64,000 bases of DNA from Chelonoidis abingdonii (Eukaryota > Chordata > Testudines > Testudinidae), in the NCBI RefSeq assembly GCF_003597395.2, contig NC_133778.1, forward strand, positions 17,799,535-17,863,534. Reading direction: 5' to 3'. Shown here piece after piece: positions 12,425 through 23,612 of the stretch; position 1 is the first letter of the stretch, and the number at the start of each line of letters is the position of its first letter. A program made the position numbers and the translations under genes. A model generated the notes under the pieces. It was not told the DNA's origin. It did not search any database and worked only from the letters and a program-made list of their open reading frames with translations.

Positions 12425-12778
12425 CTGGAAAATAAAATAATAAATTACATACGTACACTCCCGACCAGCCACATAATGCTGATACCAATGTGATAAACCC
12501 TGACCTTCTCACTTGTACACTGCACAGTCATTCCTATGAACAATGACAAATGGCTACCATACTTAAATAAATAATAATAATCATCTGCCAGAGAACTATT
12601 TACTTTGTCACTCTAAATAGGGAATTTTCCCTGAAACTGCATTTGACTGAGGTAAGTAGCATTCAGACCCAGAGCAGCTTTCTGGTCTGATATTTCATGA
12701 GCTATCAGGGCTAGGAACAAAAAGTTCTATACTATAAAAAAGGCAGGAATCCCATTCTCAGTTACAGAAAGAACTAAG

Positions 12779-13128
12779 GTTCCAGCCCTGAGAAAGGGGA
12801 GGGGGGGGAGTCAAACTATAAAATGGGGACATTAATACATATGGAAGAGTAGCATCTGGTACTTTTAAATGTTTGTAAAATGTATTCGGCCTTAACACTG
12901 CAAAGACTTAACACATATGCTGAACTTTATGCACTGAGAATAGTCGCAATCAAGTCAATGGAGCGACTGACAGAGCATGAGTTTAGCACAGGCATAAGTC
13001 TTTGTAGGATTAGGGCTGAATACATTTGACAAACATTTAAAATGATCAGATACTACTTTCCCATATATAATAATGTCACTATTTTATAGCTTGACTTCCC
13101 GCCCCCCTCATTTCCCAGGGTTGGAACA
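12779..13128. repeat. 350-bp foldback (palindromic) repeat
   Basis: The two arms, each about 170 bp, are diverged reverse complements. On the left, 'tccagccctgagaaa', 'agtcaaactataaaatgggg', 'aaatgtttgtaaaatgtatt' and 'gcaaagacttaacac' match the reverse of right-hand 'tttcccagggttgga', 'ctattttatagcttgact', 'aatacatttgacaaacattt' and 'aagtctttgtagg'. The centre is near 12954 ('gtcgcaatcaagtcaatgg'). It could be a MITE or a transcribed hairpin. No open frame of note. Confidence 0.8.
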
Positions 13129-14706
13129 TGAGAAGCACTGTCTACATAGCTATTTTTGAAGCACTAGCGCAAGACCTGCTAGTCCGAGTCTATGGAACTC
13201 TTCTAAAACAGTTTTTCTGTAACGTATCATATGACAAATGCAGATGACGTGGCAGAATAAAGGTTTTATTGGCACTTATTTGAGACGCGTGTCTAATGGC
13301 TTTGCAGTAATACAGTCACCCCAAACTCATACGAACAAAACGTTAATATTAAGGCACATATCATATATTCTCTTATCCTGCAACCTTAACTCTTCCATTT
13401 TGTGTGTATGCAAAACAATAAAGATGCTAATCACATAAGCACATGGACCATGCATAGGTGTGCCAGGGCACAGTGTAAGGAATCTTCACCCTCGATACAT
13501 GCTAAAGACTGTATTTGGCACCTTTTCTTTAGGAAATTACAGAGTCAACCCAAATTCACCTGCAGGTTTCAGCAATAAGATTCAACAGGGAAATATAAGC
13601 TAAAGATGCTTTTGAAAGAAGAATTACTCTTTAATAAAGGCAGACTTCAGCAATGTGCCCTATTTTATCCATAACATATAAACAATAAGCATAGCTTTTG
13701 AGGGTGAAAGAATCCTGATTTTTCTCTCTAGCAACACATTTAAAGAGAATCTTGCTTTTTAAGGCCCAAGTCCCCCTCTTTATATTGGGAGAGAACTTAG
13801 AGCTGTGCCACTGTAACATAAAACAGTATCACTCACTCTGGAGTAATGTGAGATGAATATGATGCCTTCTCCAATGCTCATGCAACAGTTCTGAATTTCA
13901 ACTTGGCTCCTGACAATTATGTGAATATATGAACCACATTCAAACTCACCAGATGAATTCAATCAGTGCTGTGCAAATATCGCATACATAATCTATTAGT
14001 TTACCCCAAAGAAACTGAAGCATTGAATTCAGACAGAATGAAGTCATCAGTAATAAAAAAAAGAAACCGATAAGGCAATATTAAAAAAATCCACAATTTT
14101 CCGACATTTGCAGGGAAGATCATATGTTGCCTGTAAACCATTCTCCCATCTGCCTATAAATACATAATTAAAAAATATGGGTTTGATCAGATAGCAGTTC
14201 TCAAGTAGGAGAACAGTAGAAGAATACTAATTCAAATGCTCAGAATGCATGTCTGCTTATGCTGAAAAGAAGCCTGACCTTACAGAAGAAATATAAAAAC
14301 AATATCCCAATCAAAGTCAATTTATATTAAATAAACCCATTAGAAATACTCATTTAGGCTTCTGAGCGCAGAAGACAGAACCATTGCAAGAGCCCAACAT
14401 ACAGTGTGGTGCTCACACCCTGAAAGAGCTAAAAATGACCACAGACTTTGCCACTTACACAATTTAGTGCCTAGCTAATTTCATTGATTTAGCTTCTCAC
14501 ACAGTAAGCTCTTCACACAGTCACACAGTACACCTGATCAAACACATTCACACACAAAAATTAAGACGGCTACAGAGTTGTCACCTGTCAAGAAAAGATT
14601 TCAAGTGAACCACCCATTCTATACAAAGCCAGAAGACTCTGTAGCAGATTTCAGAATGATTTTAATGAATTTAATGCGATTGACTCAGAAGTGGCTGAGG
14701 TTGGCA
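13129..14706. other. Intronic stretch, nothing recognised
   Basis: AT-rich intron with short chance open frames only (60-66 codons). No repeat ends were found. Confidence 0.5.
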
Positions 14707-15485
14707 TGAATCACAGAATCATTGAAATGTAGGCCTAGAAGGAGTCCCCCTGCACTGAGGCAGAATCAACTAAGCCCAGGCCCATCCCGGACAAGCTCTT
14801 CTTAAATACCTCCAAGGATGGGGCTTCCACAACCTCCCTTGGAAGCTTATTCCAGACTTAACTGCTTGAAAGCTTTTTCTAATATCTAACCTAGATCTCC
14901 CTTGCCACAGATTAAGCCCATTACTTCTTGTCCTACCTTCAGTGGAAATGGAGAACAATTGATCTCTGTCCACTTTATAACCATCCTTAATATTTTGAAG
15001 ACTCTAATTAGCTTCCCCCACAGTCATCTTTGCTTAGAATTTGAATGGGGATATGTTAAGGTGTGTGTGTGTGTTTAGAAAGGTTGATAGGTTGCTTAAG
15101 ACTAAACATGCCCAGTATAAAACCTTTCCTTGTAGGTCAGGCTTCCTAACCTTTTAACATTTTTGTTGGTCTCCTCTGGACTCTCTCCAATTTGCCCACA
15201 TTTTTTCTAAAGTGTGGTGCCCAAAACTGACCACAGTACTCCAGATGAGGCCTTCCCACGGTCGAGCAGAGCAGGACAATTACCGCTGATGTCTTACATA
15301 CACACATCCCAGGATGATATTAGCCTTTTTCACAACTGCATCACATTGCTGCCTCTCATTCAATTCCTGATCCATTATAACCCCCAGATCCTTTTCAGCA
15401 GTACTACCACCTAGCCAGTTATTCCCCATGTTGTAGTTGTGCATTTGACTTTCCTCTCCTAGTACTTGGGTTATTTGGACTTTTG
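14707..15485 (-). mobile_element. CR1 LINE 3' region, antisense, with a 52-bp insertion
   Basis: CR1 is a non-LTR retrotransposon. Its 3' end lies at the left ('tgaatcacagaatcattga', the complement of CR1-type short tail repeats). The body holds typical antisense CR1 3' text such as 'tattccagacttaactgc', 'actaaacatgcccagt', 'gtggtgcccaaaactgac' and 'cctgatccattataaccccc'. It is 5'-truncated and non-coding. At 15039-15090 it is interrupted by sequence almost identical to 16845-16896. Confidence 0.85.
15039..15090 (+). repeat. 52-bp direct repeat, copy 1 (inside CR1)
   Basis: Starts 'atttgaatggggatatgtta', runs through seven GT units and ends 'aggttgatag'. It matches 16845-16896 at 50 of 52 positions in the same orientation, with the same number of GT units. 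It sits where CR1 text is expected to be continuous, so it looks like a later insertion. Confidence 0.85.
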
Positions 15486-16844
15486 TTACCCTGGAAGAGC
15501 ACTGTGACAGTCACCCAGCTGGAGAGTTGAGGAGAGTCAGTAAACTCTGGCCACAGCTCTTAGGGGAGGGTGCTAGAAAGAGGATCTGCACCCCAAGAGT
15601 GTGCCTAGAGCCTCCAAGATAGGGACAGTGCGTGGACTCTGTTCAGATTCCAGAGCCCTAAGACACCTGGGGATTTAGTGGCTGGACCCCCTCACAGCAG
15701 TCTGAGTGGCCAAGAGGGGGCGCTCGACTAGATTTGAGTCTCTGCACACTGCAAAATTACAAACAAATGTAGCACATAAGGACTCAGCTGAATCATTTAA
15801 AGACATACACATATCTTTCTAAAAGGCAATGAACGTTTGGTTTCTATTTGGTTTCCTAAATGCATTAATATTGCAAAGCTTTTCTTTTCGGCCACTTACC
15901 TCAGGAGCTCATTTTCCCCAGTTGACTGGCAGCCTATAAGCAACTTGTGGTTACATTTTTAATTTTTTTTTTCAACAATTATGAAAAATGAATACTTGCT
16001 GAAGTTATCATTCACAAATGAATAAAATACAAAACGAATCTCATGTTGATTCAAAAGAATGGGCTGAATCTTCCATTCACTACCTATTATAACACAAAAC
16101 TAATTATATCATAGCTTCTGAAAAGAACTTATTGCCTTGAGCATACATATAGAATATAAAGAAACATAATACACCACACTGCAGATTAGTACTGTTAATC
16201 TATGGTACCTCTCATTTAAGAAGTCAAGACCAAAGCATTTCAAAGGATACAATATGGTGCCAGCATTTATCTCCCTACACTGAAATGTTATGTTGTTTAT
16301 CAAAGTGTTTTAGCAACCTCAATAATAAGGGGGAAGAGAAAAAATGGTTGAAAAAATGAGAAAAAGAAAATCCATAGTCAGAACATAATTCTACAATATT
16401 TCAACGTCCATCTTTGTCAGCCACTGAGAGAAAGAGTTTAGGAAGAAATGAGCTTTTGTTATTGACATCTGCACTTGAGTAAATGAATGATATTCCAATA
16501 AAAGGCTTGTCAGAAAAATTCTCATTGACAATTCCAGAACCTGCAAGATAATAAAAGTAGTACCCTAAAGGTCCATAGAGACACAACTCAAGTTTTAGGA
16601 ATATACATCAGGCACTGACAACCAAATCTGGGAAATATAAATCTTGAACGTTTTGAGCTATGGAAATTCCTTGAGCTTGATGGACTCTGCAGCACTTACC
16701 TTCCTGCTCAGAGCAGGAAGGTACCTTGAGTGTATGTAATTACAGACTTCAGCAGTAGAAAAGGGGCCACAGCAGGATGCTTCATTTGGCAACTGTGAAA
16801 TGCTTGTCAGATCCTGTGAACAGAGTCTATGGTTCCGCCTAATC
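15486..16844. other. Intronic stretch, no gene seen
   Basis: 15490-15760 is GC-richer and may be an old LTR or repeat piece, but I cannot name it. The rest is AT-rich intron with chance open frames only. Confidence 0.4.
15710..15724 (+). promoter_or_regulatory. CTCF-like motif
   Basis: 'ccaagagggggcgct' resembles the CTCF core consensus CCASYAGRKGGCRS. Two positions (A and G after CCA) differ. It lies in GC-richer DNA just past the CR1 5' end. Single motifs occur by chance. Confidence 0.3.
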
Positions 16845-16896
16845 ATTTGAATGGGGATATGTTAAGGTGTGTGTGTGTGTATAGACAGGTTGATAG
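16845..16896 (+). repeat. 52-bp direct repeat, copy 2
   Basis: Partner of 15039-15090, 1806 bp downstream, differing at two positions. Its flanks look like ordinary single-copy intron. It is therefore the more likely source of the copy inside CR1. Confidence 0.85.
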
Positions 16897-17339
16897 ACAA
16901 GTAGCAGATAGATACAGAGAAGTACACACCACTCTATATCAGAAACGTGCACAAATACATCTCAAGCTGCATGCCTACACAGATAATTAGAGACAAAACC
17001 AAATCAGAGAGAACTTCCTTTATAAGTTTAAGTCTACATACTAAAATTTCTGATGAGCATCCTTGAGTCATAATTTGCTCTACAATTCCTAAAGAAAAAG
17101 TCATAAAAGTTACTCAGCTGCACATATGTTGTCACCTTTCAACTCTGCAGAGCAACATAAAAGCACTACAACCACTTATGTCCAAAAGGTCAAAGACTCC
17201 TAAAGCAGCACATGACCATCATTTGTCTGGATGTAAATTGAGCCCTACTGACCTTATAACATCATTGCTGACCCTTTGACATTAGGAGTTTAGTGGATAG
17301 AAGGCAGATAATATTCTTAGGCTCCTGTGGATTAATTTT

Positions 17340-17520
17340 TTTTTTAAAGTTTTCTTTCTTTCCTATTCTTGCCAAGGCAATTAGCTGTATAATTAACCTT
17401 TTCCTGCTCAAATCAGCTGACAGTGTGTCACAGGAACCTCGCAGAATTATCTGAAGACTGAGACTGTTTATAAAGCATCTCTCTGTGACTGGACATGAAG
17501 CATCTATTTATTGTCCCCTC
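17340..17520. promoter_or_regulatory. Candidate conserved noncoding element
   Basis: Repeat-free block with 'gcaattagctgtataatta', 'caaatcagctgacagtgtgt' and 'cagaattatctgaag'. It contains clustered homeobox-, E-box- and GATA-like words. Inferred from texture only. Confidence 0.25.
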
Positions 17521-19269
17521 CTTTCTGGTGACATGCAGCACCTTTTCCTATTTGTGGTGGCAGATGGCCCAGCCACTCAGGCGAGGACCATCTCTTCACT
17601 CAGGGGTACATTCTGTCTCCATTCCTGTTCCTTTTACAACCTGTAGCTGGCTATCACCTGTCACATGAAAATGGGAAGTCAGCCTCCTTTTGCCTTAGAA
17701 AAACAAAGCTGGCATATCAAAGGGTTAACCTCATCATGAGCTGGTATAAAAGAGAGAGATGTATGTAATTCCAATTAAAACAGGTTATTTGTGATCAAAT
17801 GGGAGGGAAAGACAATTTTTCAACATTTTTTGAGCATAACAAGCACGTATTCTTTGTGATAGAAAGTGATTGTTTTGTTGTGCTCAGTTTATTATGCCTG
17901 TTAGGGGAAAGCAATCATCAGATTTTAATTAATAAAAAAAAAGGTGGCTTACGGTTCAGTCTAGTTAATGGTAATGCCTGAGTTTCTGGCATGTGAACAG
18001 TTTACTTCTGTCTTGTTGATCTGAGATGTGAATGTGTCTCAGAAGGGTTAGGAAGAGCAGATAGATTAGGGACTCGGGTGCTGACTACAACTGAACTCTT
18101 CATAAACAATACACAGTAAAAATAATGAAAAACAGACTTCCCTGGTATTGTCAGTAGCCTCTAGACAATGCAACAGTTTCTGGTTTCTTCGGTAAAGATG
18201 ATATCAATTATGTGTTTTATCCATTGTGATAAAGTCACGTGCTAGGCATAATTGAGGGCCTTCTCGCTGAGGTAATTTCTTTTGGATTTATAAGGCAAAG
18301 TATTTAAATTGCCCTTTTTTTTGGCACTTTGTATTACAACAGGGTTTTGTTATTTTATTTTACTGAAGAAAAACAGCTGGCATATTTGCAATGTATAGGT
18401 CATACCAACACAGAGTGCATGTTTTAAACCCTCTCACTCCATTTACAGCAGCTTTAACAATTCAACAAAGCAAATGCTGAATGTTAAATCATTGCAAGGA
18501 AATACAGTTACATTTCTTAATGGCTATCACACCTGTATGTAATTGGCAACTAGGTTTTTATTTGCACACTACTGCTTTTCGGCACTTGAGTTTATTAACC
18601 TTTTTTTAAAAAGGCAGAAAAATTAAATAAAACACCTTGAAGACTTCTAGGAAGGGGCCCCCTAGCAGGCCACTTACTACAAAAAACAAAAGCAGGATGG
18701 ATACTGGGTGACAGTACACTGCAGCATTAATTTCAGAGCTCCCATATGAAGTATGAGATGGAGAATCTGAGAACCCAATCATAGTGAACAATGCAATCCA
18801 CATCCTAAAATATATTTTGCTGAAAACAGCAAACCCAGAGCTGACTTTATCTATTATGTCAAAGAAAGCACCTTGCCAAGTTCTTCACAAGGGACTACAT
18901 TCTGCTCTGTTACACACGTGCAAACCCATGCTACCTGTAGAGCATCAGGAACTAATTCACTATGTGGATTCTTTCTACAATACCTGGCCTAAGTAGAAAA
19001 CACTGTACATTTAAAATGTTACCAGTGAAGTTCCCTAGACTTAAAATTACAATTCACTGAGTTTGTAACCCCGTCGAAGAAATAACATACTCCTCTCTTC
19101 TTTAAAAAAAATTATTTACCCTGCCCAAAATGTCGGGACAGGGGAGGGGAAGATAGATCATATGGTCAAAATGTATCCTCATTATAAAGTGGTTTTTTTA
19201 ATGGATGATCACTACTGGGATAACATTAATCTAGTATTAGGACTTTTACGGGAAAAAAAATACAAATGT

Positions 19270-19500
19270 AATTTATCTCTTTAACTGTCAGCTGCATTTC
19301 TAGAGCTTTAAAGTCTGTAGCTTCCAGGGGCCTTTTGTCTTTCTGCCATGGCAGGAATATCTTGGACAGCTGTAAGAGCTTTGTAAGCTATCTTTCTCAA
19401 AATCCATTAGCTAATTCAAGGAACCTAATTAGAGCTGCCATTTTGATGGAGCATACTGAATGCTTAGTACAAACTAGTAACACCATCAATGTTTATTAAA
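19270..19500. promoter_or_regulatory. Candidate conserved noncoding element
   Basis: Contains 'taactgtcagctgcattt', 'ccattagctaattcaagg' and 'cctaattagagctgcc', in repeat-free DNA. Its homeodomain-type and E-box words resemble enhancers. No conservation test is possible here. Confidence 0.25.
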
Positions 19501-20466
19501 AATCACAAGAACCAAAGCCCTCAGTTCCATATAAATATTATTAATGGACGAATACACAGTACTTATTAAAACACTCATGGTGTTAAATATCTATACAAAT
19601 ATATCTACACTAAAACCACACACACGATCAGATGGAAAAAATATATTCACAAACACTGAAAAATGGAAGTAAAACCTAAGGACTATTTTATATAAACTGT
19701 TGAAAACTAAAGTTGCCTCCTTTGGCGATATCCATATGTGCATTAAAGAAAGCAAAGCAGGCTAAGAATTATCTATTTCTCATGTTTTTACTGAGCGGCA
19801 TGCTGATAATTTGGAAAGAATTTTATGCTTCCCTCAAGAATGTTCCCCAGCTGGAGCCATTTTATAGCTTCTCTTACATCAACCACTCCAATCGTCACAC
19901 TGTGCAGACATTTACACATATTCCAACATTGCACTGGTTAGGGCATCCAAAAATTTAAAAGGAATTTGCACTGTTGAGCTGTAACTGAATTTTGCTGCTG
20001 ACAGCAACGAAAATGGTAAAGGGAGCCAACAAATAAAGACATCTGGAGTAATGCTCTCCTACGCTTCACTGTATAACAAGCCAAATATAATGAAAGAACA
20101 AATCTGGACTATTGAGACAGTAGTGGATCTACGGCCCACTCCTAAGAACATCAGAGATCTAATTAGGTTAGGATGTACTCGCATACACCTTGCTGTGTAA
20201 ATAAAGATGTTATTTGGAAACTTCATGGCCTTGTTTTCAATTCAGAACCCTGACAATCTGAAATACAGAAGAGCTGATATTACTTGTTACTCTTTCCAAT
20301 TTGATGCGCCTCTTCACACACATCTAATTTTGTTTAGATTCTACCTTTATGTACAACCAAACACGTGAGAAGAGGAAGTCACATTTTCTATAGAAAGACA
20401 ATAGATATTCTTAAGCTACCAGCATGTGTAAGGTGAAAAGTGTAAACCTTACCAGGGAGAATATAA

Positions 20467-20609
20467 TACACCTCAACCCCAATATAACATTGTCCTCAGG
20501 AGCCAAAAAATTTTCCTGCATTATATCGAACTTGCTTTGATCCACAGGAGTGTGCAGCCCCGCGCCCCCAGAGCACTGCTTTACTGCATTATATCAGGGT
20601 AGAGGTGTA
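20467..20609. mobile_element. Mariner/Tigger-like MITE, copy B, intact (143 bp)
   Basis: Starts 'tacacctcaaccccaatata', ends 'atatcagggtagaggtgta', and is bounded by TA. It has the same internal blocks as copy A ('tcctcaggagccaaaaaa', 'gagcactgctttac') in the opposite orientation and without the SINE. This shows what the 3263-3610 element looked like before the SINE arrived. Confidence 0.85.
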
Positions 20610-21822
20610 TTCTAACTACATTACAAAAAGGAATAGTGTAAATAGCAAATGAAATAGCTTTTAATGTATTTCATTAGCTGTCAGTGCAATGTGTGGCAAG
20701 ATAAAACCATACTACGTAGTATCCAAGCATGCTAGAATAGCCTTTAAGAAACATGGGGCTTCTTATTAGAGATGCATTTACAGGAAATGTTTGGAACATC
20801 CCAGGTCTGATATAATGAGCCAAAATTCATTCATCTTAAATATATCACTGAAATGATACAAGAGGGTTTTTAATATAGATGCAACATGGATGTTCAAAAT
20901 TACACTTAATAAATAAGGTGGGCTTAAAAGAGTTACTTCCTTGGGGAAGCTGCAGGTCAAGGGACTAAAATCTCTATTGAAACACATTAACTCTGCCATG
21001 GGTGGTGCAGCAAGACAAATTGATTTTAGCTGTCAAAATGTCATGGTCACATTTACAAGCTCTGGCTCACATGAATGCATTCTCACAGGTGTGCACATGA
21101 TAGACAAAGGGCTATGTCTGCAACTGAGGCACAAACAGATTTTACACATGCAAGATCTAAACACTGTCTCTCGTGTGCACAAAAGCTAGTGTGCAAAGTT
21201 GCACATGCATGTTTTCTAGAAGCATCTTAGTTCACATCAACAAAGACTGACATATCTCAGGGAATAAAATACACTTTATGGTAAATTCTGTAATTTAAAA
21301 AGGGCATGACTGGAACTGCATTTTGGCCAAATATTTCAAACCTGGAGGCCCTAATGTTTGACGTGCACTGAAGGTTTGCAAATTTGGCTTCCACCTTTCC
21401 CCCTCATTTATGTATAGAGTACGAAGGCGGCTCTGCCATTTCTGGGCATTCCTGTCCGGACTACTCCTTCCATGTCCTTTATGTTCAAGTCCCAAAAGTT
21501 TTCCCTCTCCAAGTACTGTTTGATGGAGGGATTATTTTGGTTGGCCCCTTTTATGTGTTCCTCTACCTGCCCAATGGCACATCTGCCCTGGCAGATGTTC
21601 TAGCTTCATTCTTATATATAGTTATTATGACAATGTTAAATTAAACCAGGCAGTCAAAAATGTATAAAGTACAATTGGACCCCACCACAGAGTTTGGCTC
21701 TGGATTCAGACCCCATTCCAAATTTCCCCAAAAAGTTAAAGGTGTTTGCATTGGTATGACGCACTGTAGAGAAAGAAACAAGCAAAACATTCTGGCTTTG
21801 AGTTGGAACTTACTCCAAAGCT
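20610..21822. other. Intronic stretch, no gene seen
   Basis: Only short open frames on both strands (longest near 21384-21644) with no recognisable domain. Confidence 0.5.
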
Positions 21823-21974
21823 GTGGTGGGCAACCAGCAGCCCTCAGGTCGCATGCGTTCCATCTGCTGGCTGGCCGTGAGACATTTTGTTTACACTGAC
21901 CATCTGCAGGTACAGCTCTCAGTGGCCGTGGTTTGCTGTTCCCAGCCAATGGGTGCTGCAGGAAGCGACAGCTA
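21823..21974 (+). mobile_element. hAT-type MITE fragment
   Basis: The left part reads 'gtggtgggcaaccagcagcc', followed by 'gagacattttgtttacac' and 'cagccaatgggtgctgcagg'. I recognise this pattern from reptile hAT miniature elements. The right end is missing, so there is no target duplication to check. Confidence 0.65.
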
Positions 21975-22564
21975 GCATTTCCCTGTATGTTTCAATGGGT
22001 CTTCCTCCTCCTTCTACTGAGTTTCGTCCTTAACCCTCTCCTCTTCTCCACTTACATCTGATCACACCGCTTCAGTGACCATGCTTGGGGATATGACTTA
22101 GACATCTATCTTTCCATACATGACTTGTTTTTCTCCCCTCCTTCTTGCACCTTAGCTTGTCTTTCTGACATCTCCTGGATGCCTTGCAGGCTAGGACGCC
22201 AGCCTCATCCATCCATTTGTTAGCTTCTCCCACCAACTCTTCCCCTTCCCCTAGGCTGGCCTGACACATAAAGCCTTCTCTAGTGTGTGAAGTGACTACC
22301 TCTCTGCCATCAAATCCACCTTTGAGACCCATCTTTCCAGAGATGCTCATAAGGCAGTCAGTTGGTTAATAATGGATAGATTGTGGGGCAGATGGGGATA
22401 GTAGACACATTCTTTATCTTTCTCAACAATTTTAAAATGCTAATGGCTATAATGCATACTTCATTAACAACAACTTCATCAAAAATTAATACTGTCAAGT
22501 CAAACACTTAAAAGTTAGAAAATGTTCTTCAAGATCTGAAGAAAAGCACTGTGTAAAGTTTCTC

Positions 22565-22640
22565 TCTTTCAAAAGAGAGAAACAAAAGTTGGTCCAACAA
22601 AAGAGAAATTCTCCCCCTCTGCCCTTGTCTCTCTACTGAG
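22565..22640 (-). repeat. Fragment of the palindromic repeat seen at 4205-4440
   Basis: 'acaaaagttggtccaacaaa' followed by 'cccttgtctctctactgag' parallels the right arm of the 4205-4440 element ('agttggtccaataaaag', 'ccttgtctctc'). Short and diverged. Confidence 0.45.
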
Positions 22641-22854
22641 TATGCAAGAACTGCAAATTTTCTAAGGCTTATAACTTGGCCAAACTGGAGTGGATTTTCC
22701 TGGGCAAAAGGCACACCACTGAGACTAGACTGACTCCCCTTCCAAATTCCAAGCCCGTATATCAAAGTATAGAGGCACTACAGTTTACTCAACGAAACAA
22801 GATTTTTTTTAAATATGGGTAAAACAATATATTTTCCCCTAATCTCATTGTGAA

Positions 22855-23272
22855 AATAGTGACAGACTGAAAGAGCTCAATCTCTTTAGTTTAACAAAGA
22901 GAAGGTTAAGGGGTGACTTGATTACAGTGTATAAGTATCAACATGGGAAACAAATATTTAACAATGGACTCTTCAATCTGGCAGAGACAGATATAACAAT
23001 CCAATAGCTGGAAGTTGAAGCTGGACAAATTTAAACCGAAAATAAGGTGGAAATTTTTGGCAGTAAGGGTAATTAATCATTGGAACAATTTACCAGGGAT
23101 TATGGTGGATTCTTCATCACTTTTGACAATTTTTAAAATCAAGACTGGATGCTCTTCTAAAAAGACACATGCTAGGAATTATTTTGGGGAACTTCTATGG
23201 CCTGTGTTATAGAGGTTGTCAGACTATATTACGATCACAATGATTCCTTCTGGCCTTGGAATCAGTGAAAAC
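22855..23272 (+). mobile_element. CR1 LINE 3' end, sense
   Basis: Carries the classic CR1 3'-terminal text: 'ctggaagttgaagctggac', 'cattggaacaatttacca', 'attattttggggaacttcta' and 'ccttctggccttggaatc'. These encode only the decayed tail of ORF2 and the 3' UTR. 5'-truncated. Confidence 0.85.
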
Positions 23273-23489
23273 AGATACATTATTTTAGCTTTCCAAAAAA
23301 ATTCAGCCTGAGGCAGACACCCAACATGGGAAATCTGAATCTGAATGGTTAAAAGTTCAGCAAAGTTATAAGCAAGTGAGAATAGGATCTTATAATGGAA
23401 AGTGTCACAACCAGTTCTGCTTATAAGAAGAGTGGAATATATTTGACTGTATGATACTTCTTCCACTCTTCATATGTGAGCTGTCTTCG

Positions 23490-23612
23490 GAAATTGTATG
23501 CTTCTTGTAGCAGGAACAGAGTCATCATATGTTTTTGTATAACATCTAGCACCGTGGAAACCCATCTGACCTTTCAGCACAACCACAATATAAATATTAC
23601 ATAACAACAACA
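23490..23612 (+). mobile_element. L2-like LINE 3' tail
   Basis: 'gtataacatctagcaccgtg' followed by a short A-rich tail ('ataacaacaacaa') follows the pattern of reptile L2-like 3' ends (consensus style 'tgtacagcacctagcacaa'). Diverged. Confidence 0.45.

Larger units (their letters stand above)
16897..20466. other. Intronic stretch, no gene seen
   Basis: Low-complexity A/T runs and short chance open frames. Apart from the two candidate conserved blocks (17340-17520 and 19270-19500), I see no feature. Confidence 0.5.
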
